Shown here: positions 41,679-50,843 of the stretch, piece after piece | Layout: every line of letters starts with the position of its first letter | How positions within the stretch are numbered: position 1 is the first letter of the stretch | Origin: Candidatus Eisenbacteria bacterium | GTDB taxonomy: Bacteria; Eisenbacteria; RBG-16-71-46; CAIMUX01; JAHJDP01 | NCBI GenBank assembly: GCA_018831195.1 | Contig: JAHJDP010000093.1 | Span: 1 to 52,179, forward strand | Direction of reading: 5' to 3' | Length of the DNA stretch: 52,179 nt | Notes under the pieces: generated by a model | What the model was told of the DNA's origin: nothing | Seen by the model: only the letters and a program-made list of their open reading frames with translations | Database searches by the model: none | Position numbers and translations under genes: made by a program

Positions 41679-44348
41679 CTAACGAACAATGTGCAGCGTT
41701 TCAACCGCAACCCCATCCGGCGTGACCAAGCGCACCGGATAGGCGCCGGCTCCCAAGTGAAGCGTCGAAGGCGAAAAGGAGAACTGGTGATCTCCGGGCG
41801 TCCTGTGGCCGTTGAGAAGATCCGCGATTCTTCGACCGCTGATGTCAAAGAGCTCAACGCGTACTTTCCCAGCGGTGGCGGTCCTGTATCGGATTTCAAT
41901 GGGACCGTGCGCTGGATTGGGCGAGCAGACTAATCGGGAATGAAACGTCTCATTGGGATATCCCCCCGGGTTTCTTTCATCAACCGAGCTGGATGCGGGG
42001 GGAACCCAGAAATCCCAAATACCGCGGCCGTAAGTTCCAAATCGCATGACGCCGATTTCGGGAACCCACTCAACACACCAATAACAGGTCAGCGGCGCTT
42101 CGGTGCCGAGGATGGAAACCCACTGAGCGGCACCGGCTTCGTAGCGATAGGGACCCGCCTCGCAAGCGGCATAGGGTGTCTCGCCGGCGTCATCCCCCAG
42201 GGCCAATTCCAGGACCAGGGTAAAGGGCAATCCATCAGAGAAAGGCTCCCAGGTAAGACCCCCATCGGTCGTCCGCCAGATGGGATGGCCCAAATATCCA
42301 CTGCCGCCGGCATAAGCCAGTTCACGGTCTCCGGGAGATGCCACAATCGATGTGCCGTAAAAATACTGCGAGCCGGGTCCGTGATCCGATTGAGTCCAGC
42401 TCAAACCGGCGTTATGTGAGAACCACATCTTTCCATCATTGGTGACGCCGTACCAGTACTCGCTGTCCGCAGTGGAAATGGCGAGGCCGGTTAGAAAGCC
42501 GCCGCTGCTGAAATCCTGAGACCCTTCGATCATCTCGTAGGTATAGTTGTTTTCAATTCGCTTGCAGTGCCAAAGATGATCCCCGCAGAAATAGAAGGCT
42601 TCCGCATCAAACGGGTCGGCGGTTAGAGATGGCATCCAACTGCAGGATTGGGTCGGAAAATCAAGCTGGAAAAGATATTGGGGCGCCGTTTCATTTTTTT
42701 GAATAAGGATGAATCCAGGATAAACGGAATAAAGCCAGTTGTGATCGCGAATGGTGGAAGCAAGATGTCCATAATCGCCACTGATCAATTGATTGAAGGG
42801 TATCAAGGCGCCACGGCTCCCGTGATACGATTGCTGATATCCCTGGTCCTGAGCTCCGGCGACGATGAGATAGGGATCATTTTGACTTGTAAAAGTATCA
42901 TAATATTGACTGACACCCAGTCCCCAAAGGGAAACATTGTGAATTGTGATACCACCGTCATAGGAGACAAAGGTGCCGCCGTCGGTATTGAAATAGATGG
43001 CTTCCTGGCCGCCGACCATATAGGCATTCATTCCCGGCAGGTCGGCATGCAGTTTTCCCTCAGGGTTACCGTAATAGTCATACCAATTATTCACTTTGTT
43101 GAAGGCGCTGCCGCCGCTCGTTGATCGCCAGCATTCGACGCCCGCATAGAAGACGAGGTTGGGGTCTGTGATGGAGGCGAGAAGTGTTTCCCAAAAATCA
43201 TCGATATCATGCTTCCAGGCCCAACTCTGTCCGGCATTGGATGATCTGTAGAGCTTCCATTGGCCGCCTTCCTGAAGGGCGGCATAGAAATGGGGGGCGC
43301 CCGCTTCAGAGCCGGTCAGCACCACATCGGCTACGGTGGCGGTGCTGGCCGTTCCCACCTCCTGAAAGGAAGCGGCTTGATCGTCGGATCGATAAATCGT
43401 ACCCCCGGCCATGACATAGATCGGCCCACCGGCCACCCGGTCGATCCAAAGATCACAGCGGGGATTGGCTGGAAAGACGATTCGCTTTTCAAATGTCAGG
43501 CCGCCGTCGGTCGATCTCGAGATGATAAAACCATAATCATAACCACCGCCGTCCAGATATTGCCGGGAACGGCTTAGATAGTAGACCGTCCGCGGATGGG
43601 AGGGATCGTGGACGATGCGTCGCGATTCATAAATGTCGTCGGGAACTCCCTCGGGAACGAACCAGGTCTGCCCTCCATTGCTCGAAGCATGGATCGTTCC
43701 TTCGTTTCCGTAGGAGGCAAAGCCGGGTCTCAGTGTAAAAACGATTTCCGGTTCCAACGGTCCATATCCGGGAGGAACGACCAGAATTTGGTTCGAGCCC
43801 ATTCCCAATCCGTCTGAAAGAGCGACCCAGTCCCGGCCATCAATAGTGCCCTTCCAGATCCCGCCGTGATTGGCTCCAATATAAAGGGAGGCACCATCGC
43901 TGCTGGGCGCCGCGGCATGTGTCCGTCCGGCCTGATTGACACTGCCGATTTCCTTCCACTGACTTGATCGTTCATCCCGCTCTATTTTCGCAAAGCGTTC
44001 CAAGGAGAGGGATCGTCGGTTCGCCTTTTCGATGAGGCGCCAATCGACATCCGGCGGACACCGGTGAAGACTCTCCATCCATTCCTCACGGAGCCGCTTT
44101 CGTTCTTTTCGATCGTGCTTCCACTGGGCGATCTCCGTCGGCGCCGGAGGCGCGGTCCCACCGTTGAAAGGGGAGGAAGGATCAAGCAGGGCAACCGGTT
44201 TCGCCACTATGGTGACAGTGTTACGATCACCATCACCCATAAATAGATCCGGCAAAAGGCGCGGGCATAGGTTCGGCCATAGGTTCGCTATAATGGCGCC
44301 TGCGGACAGGCCCAACACGACGATTCCGAGGAGAATTCTTAATTTCAT
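41679..44348 (-). CDS. Secreted BNR/sialidase-like beta-propeller protein with sorting tail
   Basis: The 889-residue product has a signal-anchor-like N-terminus (LLGIVVLGLSAGAIIANLW) and a basic helical segment (about 90-130). A long propeller follows, with repeated S-x-D/N-x-G-x-T-W Asp-box words: SSNGGQTWFVPEG, STDGGLTFEK, SSNAGQSWAW, SHNAGLSWTQ and TTDGGLTWEPF. The tail reads CSPNPAHGPIEIRYR ... ISGRRIADLL. This is the VPS10/sialidase-type fold used for glycan or protein binding; the Arg triad of true sialidases is not apparent. It is probably cell-surface or released. It lies between the M42 peptidase gene and the SGNH gene on the same strand. Confidence 0.87.
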   Translation of the reverse strand: MKLRILLGIVVLGLSAGAIIANLWPNLCPRLLPDLFMGDGDRNTVTIVAKPVALLDPSSPFNGGTAPPAPTEIAQWKHDRKERKRLREEWMESLHRCPPDVDWRLIEKANRRSLSLERFAKIERDERSSQWKEIGSVNQAGRTHAAAPSSDGASLYIGANHGGIWKGTIDGRDWVALSDGLGMGSNQILVVPPGYGPLEPEIVFTLRPGFASYGNEGTIHASSNGGQTWFVPEGVPDDIYESRRIVHDPSHPRTVYYLSRSRQYLDGGGYDYGFIISRSTDGGLTFEKRIVFPANPRCDLWIDRVAGGPIYVMAGGTIYRSDDQAASFQEVGTASTATVADVVLTGSEAGAPHFYAALQEGGQWKLYRSSNAGQSWAWKHDIDDFWETLLASITDPNLVFYAGVECWRSTSGGSAFNKVNNWYDYYGNPEGKLHADLPGMNAYMVGGQEAIYFNTDGGTFVSYDGGITIHNVSLWGLGVSQYYDTFTSQNDPYLIVAGAQDQGYQQSYHGSRGALIPFNQLISGDYGHLASTIRDHNWLYSVYPGFILIQKNETAPQYLFQLDFPTQSCSWMPSLTADPFDAEAFYFCGDHLWHCKRIENNYTYEMIEGSQDFSSGGFLTGLAISTADSEYWYGVTNDGKMWFSHNAGLSWTQSDHGPGSQYFYGTSIVASPGDRELAYAGGSGYLGHPIWRTTDGGLTWEPFSDGLPFTLVLELALGDDAGETPYAACEAGPYRYEAGAAQWVSILGTEAPLTCYWCVEWVPEIGVMRFGTYGRGIWDFWVPPASSSVDERNPGGYPNETFHSRLVCSPNPAHGPIEIRYRTATAGKVRVELFDISGRRIADLLNGHRTPGDHQFSFSPSTLHLGAGAYPVRLVTPDGVAVETLHIVR

Positions 44349-44504
44349 CTGGGCCTTTCCTTCATTTTGCAGATATTGTGCACATCATTGTGCGAAGTAT
44401 GGATGATCTTGGTCAGCGGCGGGATTGCATGTTTCCCGATACCTGCAGGTCAAGAATATCACAAATGGAGCGGTGAACCAAATGGGGGCACGCTGAGTCA
44501 GGGT

Positions 44505-44528
44505 GGGGGGCCACAGCACCGGCCCCCC
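44505..44528. other. GC-rich hairpin downstream of the M42 peptidase gene
   Basis: GGGGGGCC (44505-44512) pairs with GGCCCCCC (44521-44528) around an 8-nt loop, in the gap between the M42 peptidase stop and the BNR gene. No T-run follows on the minus strand, so it is a structured spacer or weak terminator. Confidence 0.4.
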
Positions 44529-44541
44529 GCCGGCGCAACGA

Positions 44542-45579
44542 TCAACTCCCCATCAGCCAGGCCGAGAGAAGATTGACCGTCGCTTTAAGGTCGTCTTTGT
44601 GAACCATTTCAACCGCCGTGTGCAAATAGCGGCAGGGAACGGAGAGGGTGATCGCCCTGCGGCCGCCGCCATAACGCTGCATGGCTCCCGCATCGGTGCC
44701 ACCCATCGGAAGAATCTCATACTGGAATTTTATCTTTTTCTTTTTCGCCAGAGCGGTGAAATCATCCAGCAGGGACTTAGTGCTGATTGACCAGCCATCC
44801 ATAACCTTTATAGCGACACCATCACCCAATGTTGAAATCGATTCCTCCTTCTTTGCGCCGGGGGTGTCGACGGCGAGGGTCACATCGATGGCGATCGCAA
44901 CCTCGGCTTCAATATTCTGCGCCGCCACCATGGCGCCCCGGAGTCCAACCTCCTCTTGGGCGCTGCCCACCCAATAAATATCGTAGATATTCTTGCCTTT
45001 GACTTTTTTGATTGCGTTCAGGGCGATCCAGGGGCTGATACGGTTATCCATCGCCTGGCCGCAAACATGAGAACCCATTTCAATCGTGGACTGTTCAAGA
45101 ACGACCGGATCTCCAATTTCCACCTTCGATTTCACCGTGCGGGCGGGAAGACCGAGATCAATCATGAACTCGGAGATCATAGGAATCTTTTTCTTCTCTT
45201 CCTCGCCGGCGACGTGGATGGGCCGGGTGGCGGGGTTTAGGATTCCGATCAGATCGCCGGAAGCCGTCATGACGCGAACACGCCGTGCGAAAAGATTCCG
45301 CGTATCGAATCCGCCGGCATGATGAATACGCAGGAATCCCTGTTCATCGATGTAGCGCACGTAAAATCCGATTTGATCCAAATGGCAACTGAGGATGACG
45401 CCCTTTTCTTTTTGGCCGCTCTTTCTCTTTGCAGCTTTTATGGTACCGATCAGATTACCGATACTGTCCTCATGCAGTTCGTCCCACCATCCCTTTGTAT
45501 GTTTCCGGATGAGATCGCGCACCCGTTCTTCTCGACCGGAAATACCGGGTGTTTCCGTCAGTTGCTTTAGAAATTCCAT
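44542..45579 (-). CDS. M42 family metalloaminopeptidase
   Basis: The 345-residue product carries the M42 metal and catalytic residues: ILSCHLDQIGF (His ligand), GQAMDNRISPW (bridging Asp), VGSAQEEVGLRGA (catalytic Glu pair), AIAIDVTLA (Asp) and PCRYLHTAVEMV (His). Usual length is about 340-360. The opening LKQLTETPGISGREERVRDLI is typical. M42 (TET-like) enzymes form large cytoplasmic dodecamers that finish peptide breakdown by cutting single residues from the N-terminus. No signal peptide. The UbiE-like gene is divergent. Confidence 0.95.
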   Translation of the reverse strand: MEFLKQLTETPGISGREERVRDLIRKHTKGWWDELHEDSIGNLIGTIKAAKRKSGQKEKGVILSCHLDQIGFYVRYIDEQGFLRIHHAGGFDTRNLFARRVRVMTASGDLIGILNPATRPIHVAGEEEKKKIPMISEFMIDLGLPARTVKSKVEIGDPVVLEQSTIEMGSHVCGQAMDNRISPWIALNAIKKVKGKNIYDIYWVGSAQEEVGLRGAMVAAQNIEAEVAIAIDVTLAVDTPGAKKEESISTLGDGVAIKVMDGWSISTKSLLDDFTALAKKKKIKFQYEILPMGGTDAGAMQRYGGGRRAITLSVPCRYLHTAVEMVHKDDLKATVNLLSAWLMGS

Positions 45580-45691
45580 GACTTTGCCTTTCTTTTATTC
45601 CACTCTTTTCTTTCACCGGCCGGATTTGCAGTACCGACTGAATCCCGGTTGAATAGTAAAGAGCCGGATCCAAAATGCAAAGGTGAAATCA

Positions 45692-46426
45692 ATGGATCGT
45701 TTGGGAATGACCTGGGAAAAGAGACGGACGGATATCCAGCGGCGCTTTGAGAAAATTGTTGACCGTTATGATGTCGCCAACACCTTTCTAAGCCTCGGCT
45801 TGGACGACGGATGGCGCCGGCTGGCCGTTCGTGAAGGAGTACGCGCGGCTGAAAAGAGATCCGGCGTCCCATTCCCGGAAGAGGGCCTCTGGCTCGATCT
45901 GGCCTCGGGGACCGGAGCCATGGCGCGGATTCTGACCCGCTTCAATATCTCCCGGGTCCTGCGATTGGATCTGAGCCCCGTCCTTCTTCAAGATCGATAC
46001 AGAATGAGAGGGGCGCCGTCGGGGATGCGAGTCGCCGCCGAGACGCACCGGATTCCTTTGCCGGCAAACTCGGTTTCTGGGGCGTTGATGGGATTCGCCA
46101 CGCGCCATATTCCGTCATTGGATGAATATATCGGTGAGGTCGCGCGGGTGCTCGCGCCCGGCGCCGTTTTTGTTCTGCTCGATATGGACATGGGGCGAGG
46201 GCCCCTCTGGGGACCGGTCTATCGATTCTATTTTCGTCATATCCTTCCAATGATGGCAGCCCTCCTGACCCGCAACGGCGAAACCTATCGTTGGATGGTG
46301 CGCACGGTCGAGGAAGGGCCGAAACCGGAAACGATTGTACCGGTTCTTGCGAGCGCCGGTTTTCAAAATATTGATCTTCGCTATCCATCCGGCGGGGCGG
46401 CTTACCTCATCATCGCGCTTCGTTAA
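45692..46426 (+). CDS. UbiE/COQ5-type class I methyltransferase
   Basis: The ATG at 45692 follows AGGTGA by five bases; a GTG at 45683 is part of that site. The 244-residue product begins with RRFEKIVDRYDVANTFLSLG, as in UbiE/MenG, then SAM motif I DLASGTGAMARIL, the acidic LRLDLSP, and 'GFATRHIPSLDEYIGEVARVLAPG', close to the UbiE post-motif 'GLRN...L.E..RVLKPGG'. UbiE methylates demethylmenaquinone or a ubiquinone precursor. No other quinone genes are near, and the 'GLRN' of true UbiE is 'GFATRH', so another lipophilic substrate cannot be excluded. Its stop overlaps that of the convergent amidohydrolase gene. Confidence 0.82.
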   Translation: MDRLGMTWEKRRTDIQRRFEKIVDRYDVANTFLSLGLDDGWRRLAVREGVRAAEKRSGVPFPEEGLWLDLASGTGAMARILTRFNISRVLRLDLSPVLLQDRYRMRGAPSGMRVAAETHRIPLPANSVSGALMGFATRHIPSLDEYIGEVARVLAPGAVFVLLDMDMGRGPLWGPVYRFYFRHILPMMAALLTRNGETYRWMVRTVEEGPKPETIVPVLASAGFQNIDLRYPSGGAAYLIIALR

Positions 46427-47292
46427 ATGAAGGGCTCGCCCAAAAGCCGGTTGCCATTTTCAATAAGGATCTTCGTTTTTACCTCAAGGGGAATATCCAA
46501 CTCTATAAAGTCGGTCAGGCATTCTTGAAGTGACGGTACGCCCGGTCCCGGCCAATCGCTTCCATAAAGAACCTTGTCGGCTATCATCTCAAGACGCGGG
46601 AGGATCTCGGGTATCCGGCGCGCCGGGATGCTGGAAAGATCCAAATATAGATGTGAATGGCGCCGCGCCAGGAAAACCGCCTCGTCATACCATAGCGGTC
46701 TCCCGCTGTGGGCCAGAAGAATCGTGAGTTCGGGAAAATCAATGGCGACATCATCGATGAGCATGGGATGACCCAAGCGGCTTCTCGCTCCTGGGAAAGA
46801 AGAGGTTCCGGTATGAAAGGCGACCGGCAGTTTCAGATGCTGAGCCGTCTCATAAAGGACAGCCAATGGATGTCCAGGCTCCTCAAGATAGGCATTCGGA
46901 GCCATTCCCTGGTGGGGCGGATGAATCTTCAAGCCCCGGAGCCCCCGGTCAGCCAGATCCCGAATCCGCCGTCCGATATCGCGGCAGTTTTGAAGATCGG
47001 GGCAGCCGAAGGCGACCAGGCGGCTTTCATACCCGCGAATATAGTTCACCGTCCAATCATTGATCTCCTCTCCGGAGCCGATGACGGAGGAAGCGAAATT
47101 CATCAGACCGACACGCTGAACTCCCAAGCGATCCATCTCTGATATCAGAAGATGGGGATCGGCGATGACGCCCTCAATAAAAACGGCGTCTTTTCTGCCG
47201 CGACAAACGATCTCCTTCACCTCGGGGCGGAGCTGGTCCCAGGGTTGTACATGGATATGGATGTCGGTGATCCCTTTCAAACTTTGATTCAA
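46423..47292 (-). CDS. TIM-barrel amidohydrolase (amidohydrolase 2 type)
   Basis: The start is TTG at 47292 behind GGGGGTG. The 289-residue product has the metal motif TDIHIHVQP (HxH), LRGLKIHPPHQG, a His in VAFHTGTSS, LLAHSGRP and the catalytic Asp in LYGSDWPG. This matches the small amidohydrolase/decarboxylase family (ACMSD-like, uronate-isomerase-related), which hydrolyses or decarboxylates small acids. Substrate unknown. The gene lies 48 nt behind the dehydrogenase gene on the same strand and likely shares its transcript. Its stop codon overlaps that of the UbiE-like gene in the palindrome TTAA. Confidence 0.88.
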   Translation of the reverse strand: MNQSLKGITDIHIHVQPWDQLRPEVKEIVCRGRKDAVFIEGVIADPHLLISEMDRLGVQRVGLMNFASSVIGSGEEINDWTVNYIRGYESRLVAFGCPDLQNCRDIGRRIRDLADRGLRGLKIHPPHQGMAPNAYLEEPGHPLAVLYETAQHLKLPVAFHTGTSSFPGARSRLGHPMLIDDVAIDFPELTILLAHSGRPLWYDEAVFLARRHSHLYLDLSSIPARRIPEILPRLEMIADKVLYGSDWPGPGVPSLQECLTDFIELDIPLEVKTKILIENGNRLLGEPFI

Positions 47293-47340
47293 GTGGCACC
47301 CCCGGGGGTTTTACAAAATGCGGTTCCCTTTGGAGCCGGG

Positions 47341-48378
47341 TTAGATTTTAAATCCTTTTAAAACGACCTTGCCGACCGCCCGCCGTTCCTCGAGGTATCG
47401 ATGCGCTTCGGGGAGCTCCTCCATCGGGAAAACCCGGTCAACCACCGGATGCAGGAAACCCTTCCGAACCAGATCGATCCCGCGCTCAATCTCTCCCCTG
47501 GTTCCCATAGTAGAACCCAGGATCTGAAGGTTTTTGAAAAAGAGATGCCGGAGATCCAATTCAATCTTCGGATCGATAGTCGCTCCACAATTGACGAGGC
47601 GCCCTCCCAGATTCAGGCAGGACAAACTCTCGATAAATCCTACGCCGCCGAGATGATCCAGAACGATATCAACCCCGCCGCCGGTGATGCGCCGGATCTC
47701 CTTCCGCACATTTTGTTCCGTACTGACAATCACCTCCACGGCTCCGAGTTCGCGCACCCGGTCTGCCTTGGATGGGGTTGCCACGGTGGCGATGACCTGA
47801 GCCCCCCAGAGCTTTGCGATTTGAATCGCCATGGAACCAACGCCGCTGGCTCCGGCTTGAACAAGAACCCATTCACCCGCTTGCAACGCGGCCCGGTTGA
47901 CCAGCATATGCCAGGCCGTCTGCAGAACGAGGGGAACAGCGGCGCCTTCTTCGGGTGAAAGGTTATCAGGATGGGGGATGAGGTGGGATGCCGGCACAAC
48001 GACCATGTCAGCGCAGCCACCGTCACGGGATTCACCGAGGATGCCGAACCGCCGGCAGAGGTTGTCACGGCCTTCGAGGCAGCGGGGACACCGTCCACAA
48101 CCGATGCCGGGCGCGATGAGAACCGGATCACCGGCGCCCCAGCCTTGAACACCGGCTCCAAGTTGATCGACCAGGCCCGAGACGTCGCAACCAGGCGTGA
48201 GAGGAAGGGGAAAGGTATGGCCCGGCACGCCGCGGCGGACCCAGAGATCGAGATGATTCAAGGCGGTCGCCAAGACCTTCACACGGGCCTCGCCGGGACC
48301 CGGCTCCGGAATACGGGCCGATTCCTCAAAACGAAGGACCTCGGGACCACCGTGTTCAAAGACTCTCCATGCTTTCAT
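47341..48378 (-). CDS. Zinc-binding alcohol dehydrogenase family (MDR) oxidoreductase
   Basis: The ATG at 48378 follows AAGGAGG by five bases; a longer reading to 48441 is not needed. The 345-residue product is a medium-chain dehydrogenase/reductase. The structural zinc site is CGRCPRCLEGRDNLC, and the NAD(P) site is QAGASGVGSMAIQIAK. At the usual catalytic-Cys place it has NHLDLWVRRG, as in the subgroup without a classic catalytic zinc set. LGCDVSG-like PLTPGCDVSG and the C-terminal PMEELPEAHRYLEER are family words. It reduces or oxidises an alcohol, aldehyde or enoyl substrate not visible from sequence. It is the first gene of a pair with the amidohydrolase. Confidence 0.9.
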   Translation of the reverse strand: MKAWRVFEHGGPEVLRFEESARIPEPGPGEARVKVLATALNHLDLWVRRGVPGHTFPLPLTPGCDVSGLVDQLGAGVQGWGAGDPVLIAPGIGCGRCPRCLEGRDNLCRRFGILGESRDGGCADMVVVPASHLIPHPDNLSPEEGAAVPLVLQTAWHMLVNRAALQAGEWVLVQAGASGVGSMAIQIAKLWGAQVIATVATPSKADRVRELGAVEVIVSTEQNVRKEIRRITGGGVDIVLDHLGGVGFIESLSCLNLGGRLVNCGATIDPKIELDLRHLFFKNLQILGSTMGTRGEIERGIDLVRKGFLHPVVDRVFPMEELPEAHRYLEERRAVGKVVLKGFKI

Positions 48379-48618
48379 CCCTGCCTCCTTCAAGACGGTT
48401 TCCTTCAATTGTGTTATCCGGGGGATGGGGAGGGCTGTCATCCGCCGGGGGCACCCAGCGCCCGAATTTCCTTCCTATTATGCCGTTACCCCATGCGGAA
48501 ACAATCTCCGAATCGGCCTGAAAGTCCTGGGGATCGGCACCGTGATCGGCCGAAAATGGGAAAGAACCTTTTCATAGCGCCGGAGGGGCACTAGAATCGC
48601 CAAATTGGAGGGCATTCC

Positions 48619-49545
48619 GTGACGCGAGATTTCTCTCAGACTCGACAGATGGACCGTTTCACCGGGACAGCGCCGGTTGAAGGCTCCCCAGCCTACAAGG
48701 CGACCCTCGTGATTCCCGCTTACAATGAAGAGCAGGGAATCGTACCGGTTCTCGAAGAACTCAAACGGTTAGGCGATGCCTACGAAATTCTGGTCGTGGA
48801 TGACGGTTCAACCGACGGGACCTCCGAGACGGTTCGGAGGAGCGGTGTGAAGGTTATCCGGCATCCTAAGAACCGAGGTTACGGGGCAGCCCTGAAAACG
48901 GGGATCCGCGAAGCCAAATCCCCGATCATCGTGATCACCGATGCCGATGGAACCTATCCCAATGAACGCATTCCCGAATTAGTGGCTCGAATGAGTGATG
49001 TCGATATGGTGGTGGGGGGAAGAACCGGCACCTCGGTCGCCATCCCGTTGATCCGGCGCCCCGCCAAATGGTTCCTGAACCGCCTCGCGAATTATCTCTC
49101 CGAGGCCGATATCCCCGATCTGAATTCCGGTCTCCGGGCTTTCCGCAGGGATGTGGCGATACATTTCTTCCCCATCTTTCCATCTGGTTTCTCATTCACC
49201 ACGACGATCACCCTGGCCATGTTGGTGAATGGCTATATCGTGGAATACATCCCGATTGATTATCATCACCGCAAGGGCAAATCCAAAATCCGGCCCATAT
49301 ACGATACGCTGAATTTTATTTCTCTCATCGTGCGGACCGTTCTCTATTTCCGGCCGTTGAAGATTTTTCTTCCCATAGCCGGTCTTCTACTTCTCGCTTC
49401 TCTGCTTATTTTTATAGGAAGCTGGCTGTTCCTCCCGAAGATCATGGACGCGACGGTCAGTATCACCTTCATGTCAGGTCTCCAAATGGCCGCGCTCGGT
49501 CTGCTGGCCGATCTGATCGATAAGCGTTCGGGCTGGAGTGGATGA
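48619..49545 (+). CDS. GT2 family glycosyltransferase with C-terminal membrane helices
   Basis: The start is GTG at 48619, six bases after GGAGGG. The 308-residue product has a GT-A fold: VIPAYNEEQGI, VDDGSTDGTSE, NRGYGAALKTG and the DxD-type site TDADGTYP, followed by LNSGLRAFRRD. Two transmembrane helices close the protein (FLPIAGLLLLASLLIFIG and the next). This is the layout of dolichyl/polyprenyl-phosphate sugar synthases, which make lipid-linked sugars for GT-C enzymes such as the one at 11712. It overlaps the frame of the AcpS gene region and opens a tight four-gene run. Confidence 0.93.
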   Translation: MTRDFSQTRQMDRFTGTAPVEGSPAYKATLVIPAYNEEQGIVPVLEELKRLGDAYEILVVDDGSTDGTSETVRRSGVKVIRHPKNRGYGAALKTGIREAKSPIIVITDADGTYPNERIPELVARMSDVDMVVGGRTGTSVAIPLIRRPAKWFLNRLANYLSEADIPDLNSGLRAFRRDVAIHFFPIFPSGFSFTTTITLAMLVNGYIVEYIPIDYHHRKGKSKIRPIYDTLNFISLIVRTVLYFRPLKIFLPIAGLLLLASLLIFIGSWLFLPKIMDATVSITFMSGLQMAALGLLADLIDKRSGWSG

Positions 49546-49555
49546 GGAGGAGGCG

Positions 49556-49933
49556 TTGATCATAGGGCTTGGGATCGATATGATTGAGGTTGACCGGGTG
49601 CGCCGATTGAGAGAACGGCATGGGGAGCGATTCCTCGACCGCATTCTTGGACCTTTGGAGAAGGAAGGGATGCATGGGGATCCGGATCAATATCTTGCCT
49701 CCCGATTTGCCTGTAAAGAGGCGGCGATGAAAGCCCTCGGCACAGGCTGGGGCAGGGGAATCCGCTGGGTTGATCTTGAGATCGTTAACCTTGAATCCGG
49801 AAAGCCGGTTTTGAAGTTTCATGGGGCCGCGGGGGAATTGGTGGCTGAACTGGGCGGCAAGGCTCATGTGAGTCTCAGTCATCTGCGAGGTCACGCGGTC
49901 GCTATCGTGATTTTGGAGGAACAGAATGTATAA
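49556..49933 (+). CDS. acpS: Holo-[acyl-carrier-protein] synthase
   Basis: TTG at 49556 is chosen: AGGAGGAGG lies just before it and it gives the usual first residues (M)IIGLGIDMIEVDRV. A GTG at 49538 would overlap the GT2 gene. The 125-residue product has the two signature blocks, GIDMIEV with the magnesium-binding Asp and FACKEAAMKALGTG with the Glu. It also has a C-terminal VSLSHLRGHAVAIVI strand ('SISH..  .A.A'). AcpS attaches 4'-phosphopantetheine from CoA to acyl carrier protein and so is essential for lipid synthesis. Its end overlaps the next gene by 8 nt. Confidence 0.95.
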   Translation: MIIGLGIDMIEVDRVRRLRERHGERFLDRILGPLEKEGMHGDPDQYLASRFACKEAAMKALGTGWGRGIRWVDLEIVNLESGKPVLKFHGAAGELVAELGGKAHVSLSHLRGHAVAIVILEEQNV

Positions 49934-50843
49934 TGTATCTGATATAAAACAACCGCTGTCCCGGAAGCGGCTTCCCATCGTTTCGATGATAGCTGTGATG
50001 AGCTTTATGGCGCTCATGAGCTGGTCTTCGCCCGGACTCGCCTCGCCTGATCGGCTTAAAGGACAAACGATCCTCGTTTTCGGGCGGGATTCGGTGGATA
50101 CCCGGGTCAATGCTTTGCGGGACAAGCTTTGGAGTCGCGAGGAGCTGTCGCGCGGCCTCGCGGAACTCTTCTTCTGGGAGATCGATTACCAGGATGGCCC
50201 GATCCTCGAGTGGGCCGAGAAGAATAAAAATACAGCGGATTGGATCGTTATGACGGATGACCTCTCCGATACGATTTCGACTCAGCTTTATCCCTTGTTA
50301 AAGAGCTATACCGAAATCCACCCGGATGAGCTTCTTACCGAAGGGCGCCAGCAATTCGAGCTGGCCAATATCACCTTGAACCCTCCGCCCACCAGAATGT
50401 TGGGATTTCACGTCACCCGCTTGGGCCGGTTTCTTTATGCAAAGAGCGACTCCTTGATCATGAAAGCCGGCGTCCAGGATCGCGAAGGTGTCTATGACGG
50501 TTATATCCGATTTATCTGGGATTGGGTGCAGCAGTTTCATCAATGCCACGAAGGGATTATTCAAAAACATACGTCAAGGATCACGCAGGAAGATTGGATT
50601 GTCGCGCGGTTGAAACCGAATTGCCCGGAAGGTAAGAGGTTTCGGGTTATCGGGCAGTACATGGCCCTGGACCCTGACATTTTTCTCTATAAACACCGGT
50701 TTGTTATCATGAGCGAGGAATGCGGGGAGCAACGGACGATTGAAATTCCCTTGCCGCATTTCAAGCTCTTTATGGAAGAGGTCCAGCGGCTTTCAGAGGA
50801 AGAGAAAGGAAAGCTCCTGGAGGATAGGATCAAACGTCGTTGA
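49926..50843 (+). CDS. Secreted or membrane-anchored protein of unknown function
   Basis: I do not recognise this family. The 305-residue product has a signal peptide or anchor (IVSMIAVMSFMALMSWSSPGLA, about 18-40). The mature part has no repeats or sorting tail: TILVFGRDSVDTRVN, LRDKLWSREELSRGL, WIVMTDDL, PPPTRMLGFHVTRLGRF, RFIWDWVQQFHQCHEG and a charged coil at the end (VQRLSEEEKGKLLEDRIKRR). Cys residues are few. The gene overlaps acpS by 8 nt and the following glycosyltransferase by 4 nt (TTGA), so it is translated as part of the run. A role at the envelope is likely from the signal; nothing more can be said. Confidence 0.75.
   Translation: MYNVSDIKQPLSRKRLPIVSMIAVMSFMALMSWSSPGLASPDRLKGQTILVFGRDSVDTRVNALRDKLWSREELSRGLAELFFWEIDYQDGPILEWAEKNKNTADWIVMTDDLSDTISTQLYPLLKSYTEIHPDELLTEGRQQFELANITLNPPPTRMLGFHVTRLGRFLYAKSDSLIMKAGVQDREGVYDGYIRFIWDWVQQFHQCHEGIIQKHTSRITQEDWIVARLKPNCPEGKRFRVIGQYMALDPDIFLYKHRFVIMSEECGEQRTIEIPLPHFKLFMEEVQRLSEEEKGKLLEDRIKRR

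Noticed and set aside
42648-43124. 158-codon plus-strand frame inside the BNR-repeat gene
   Set aside because: It lies opposite Asp-box repeats and has no start signal or known motif.
45683-46426. Full assignment of the UbiE-like gene as ubiE/menG
   Set aside because: The opening and SAM motif fit, but the GLRN-type motif is changed and no quinone genes are nearby, so no gene symbol is given.
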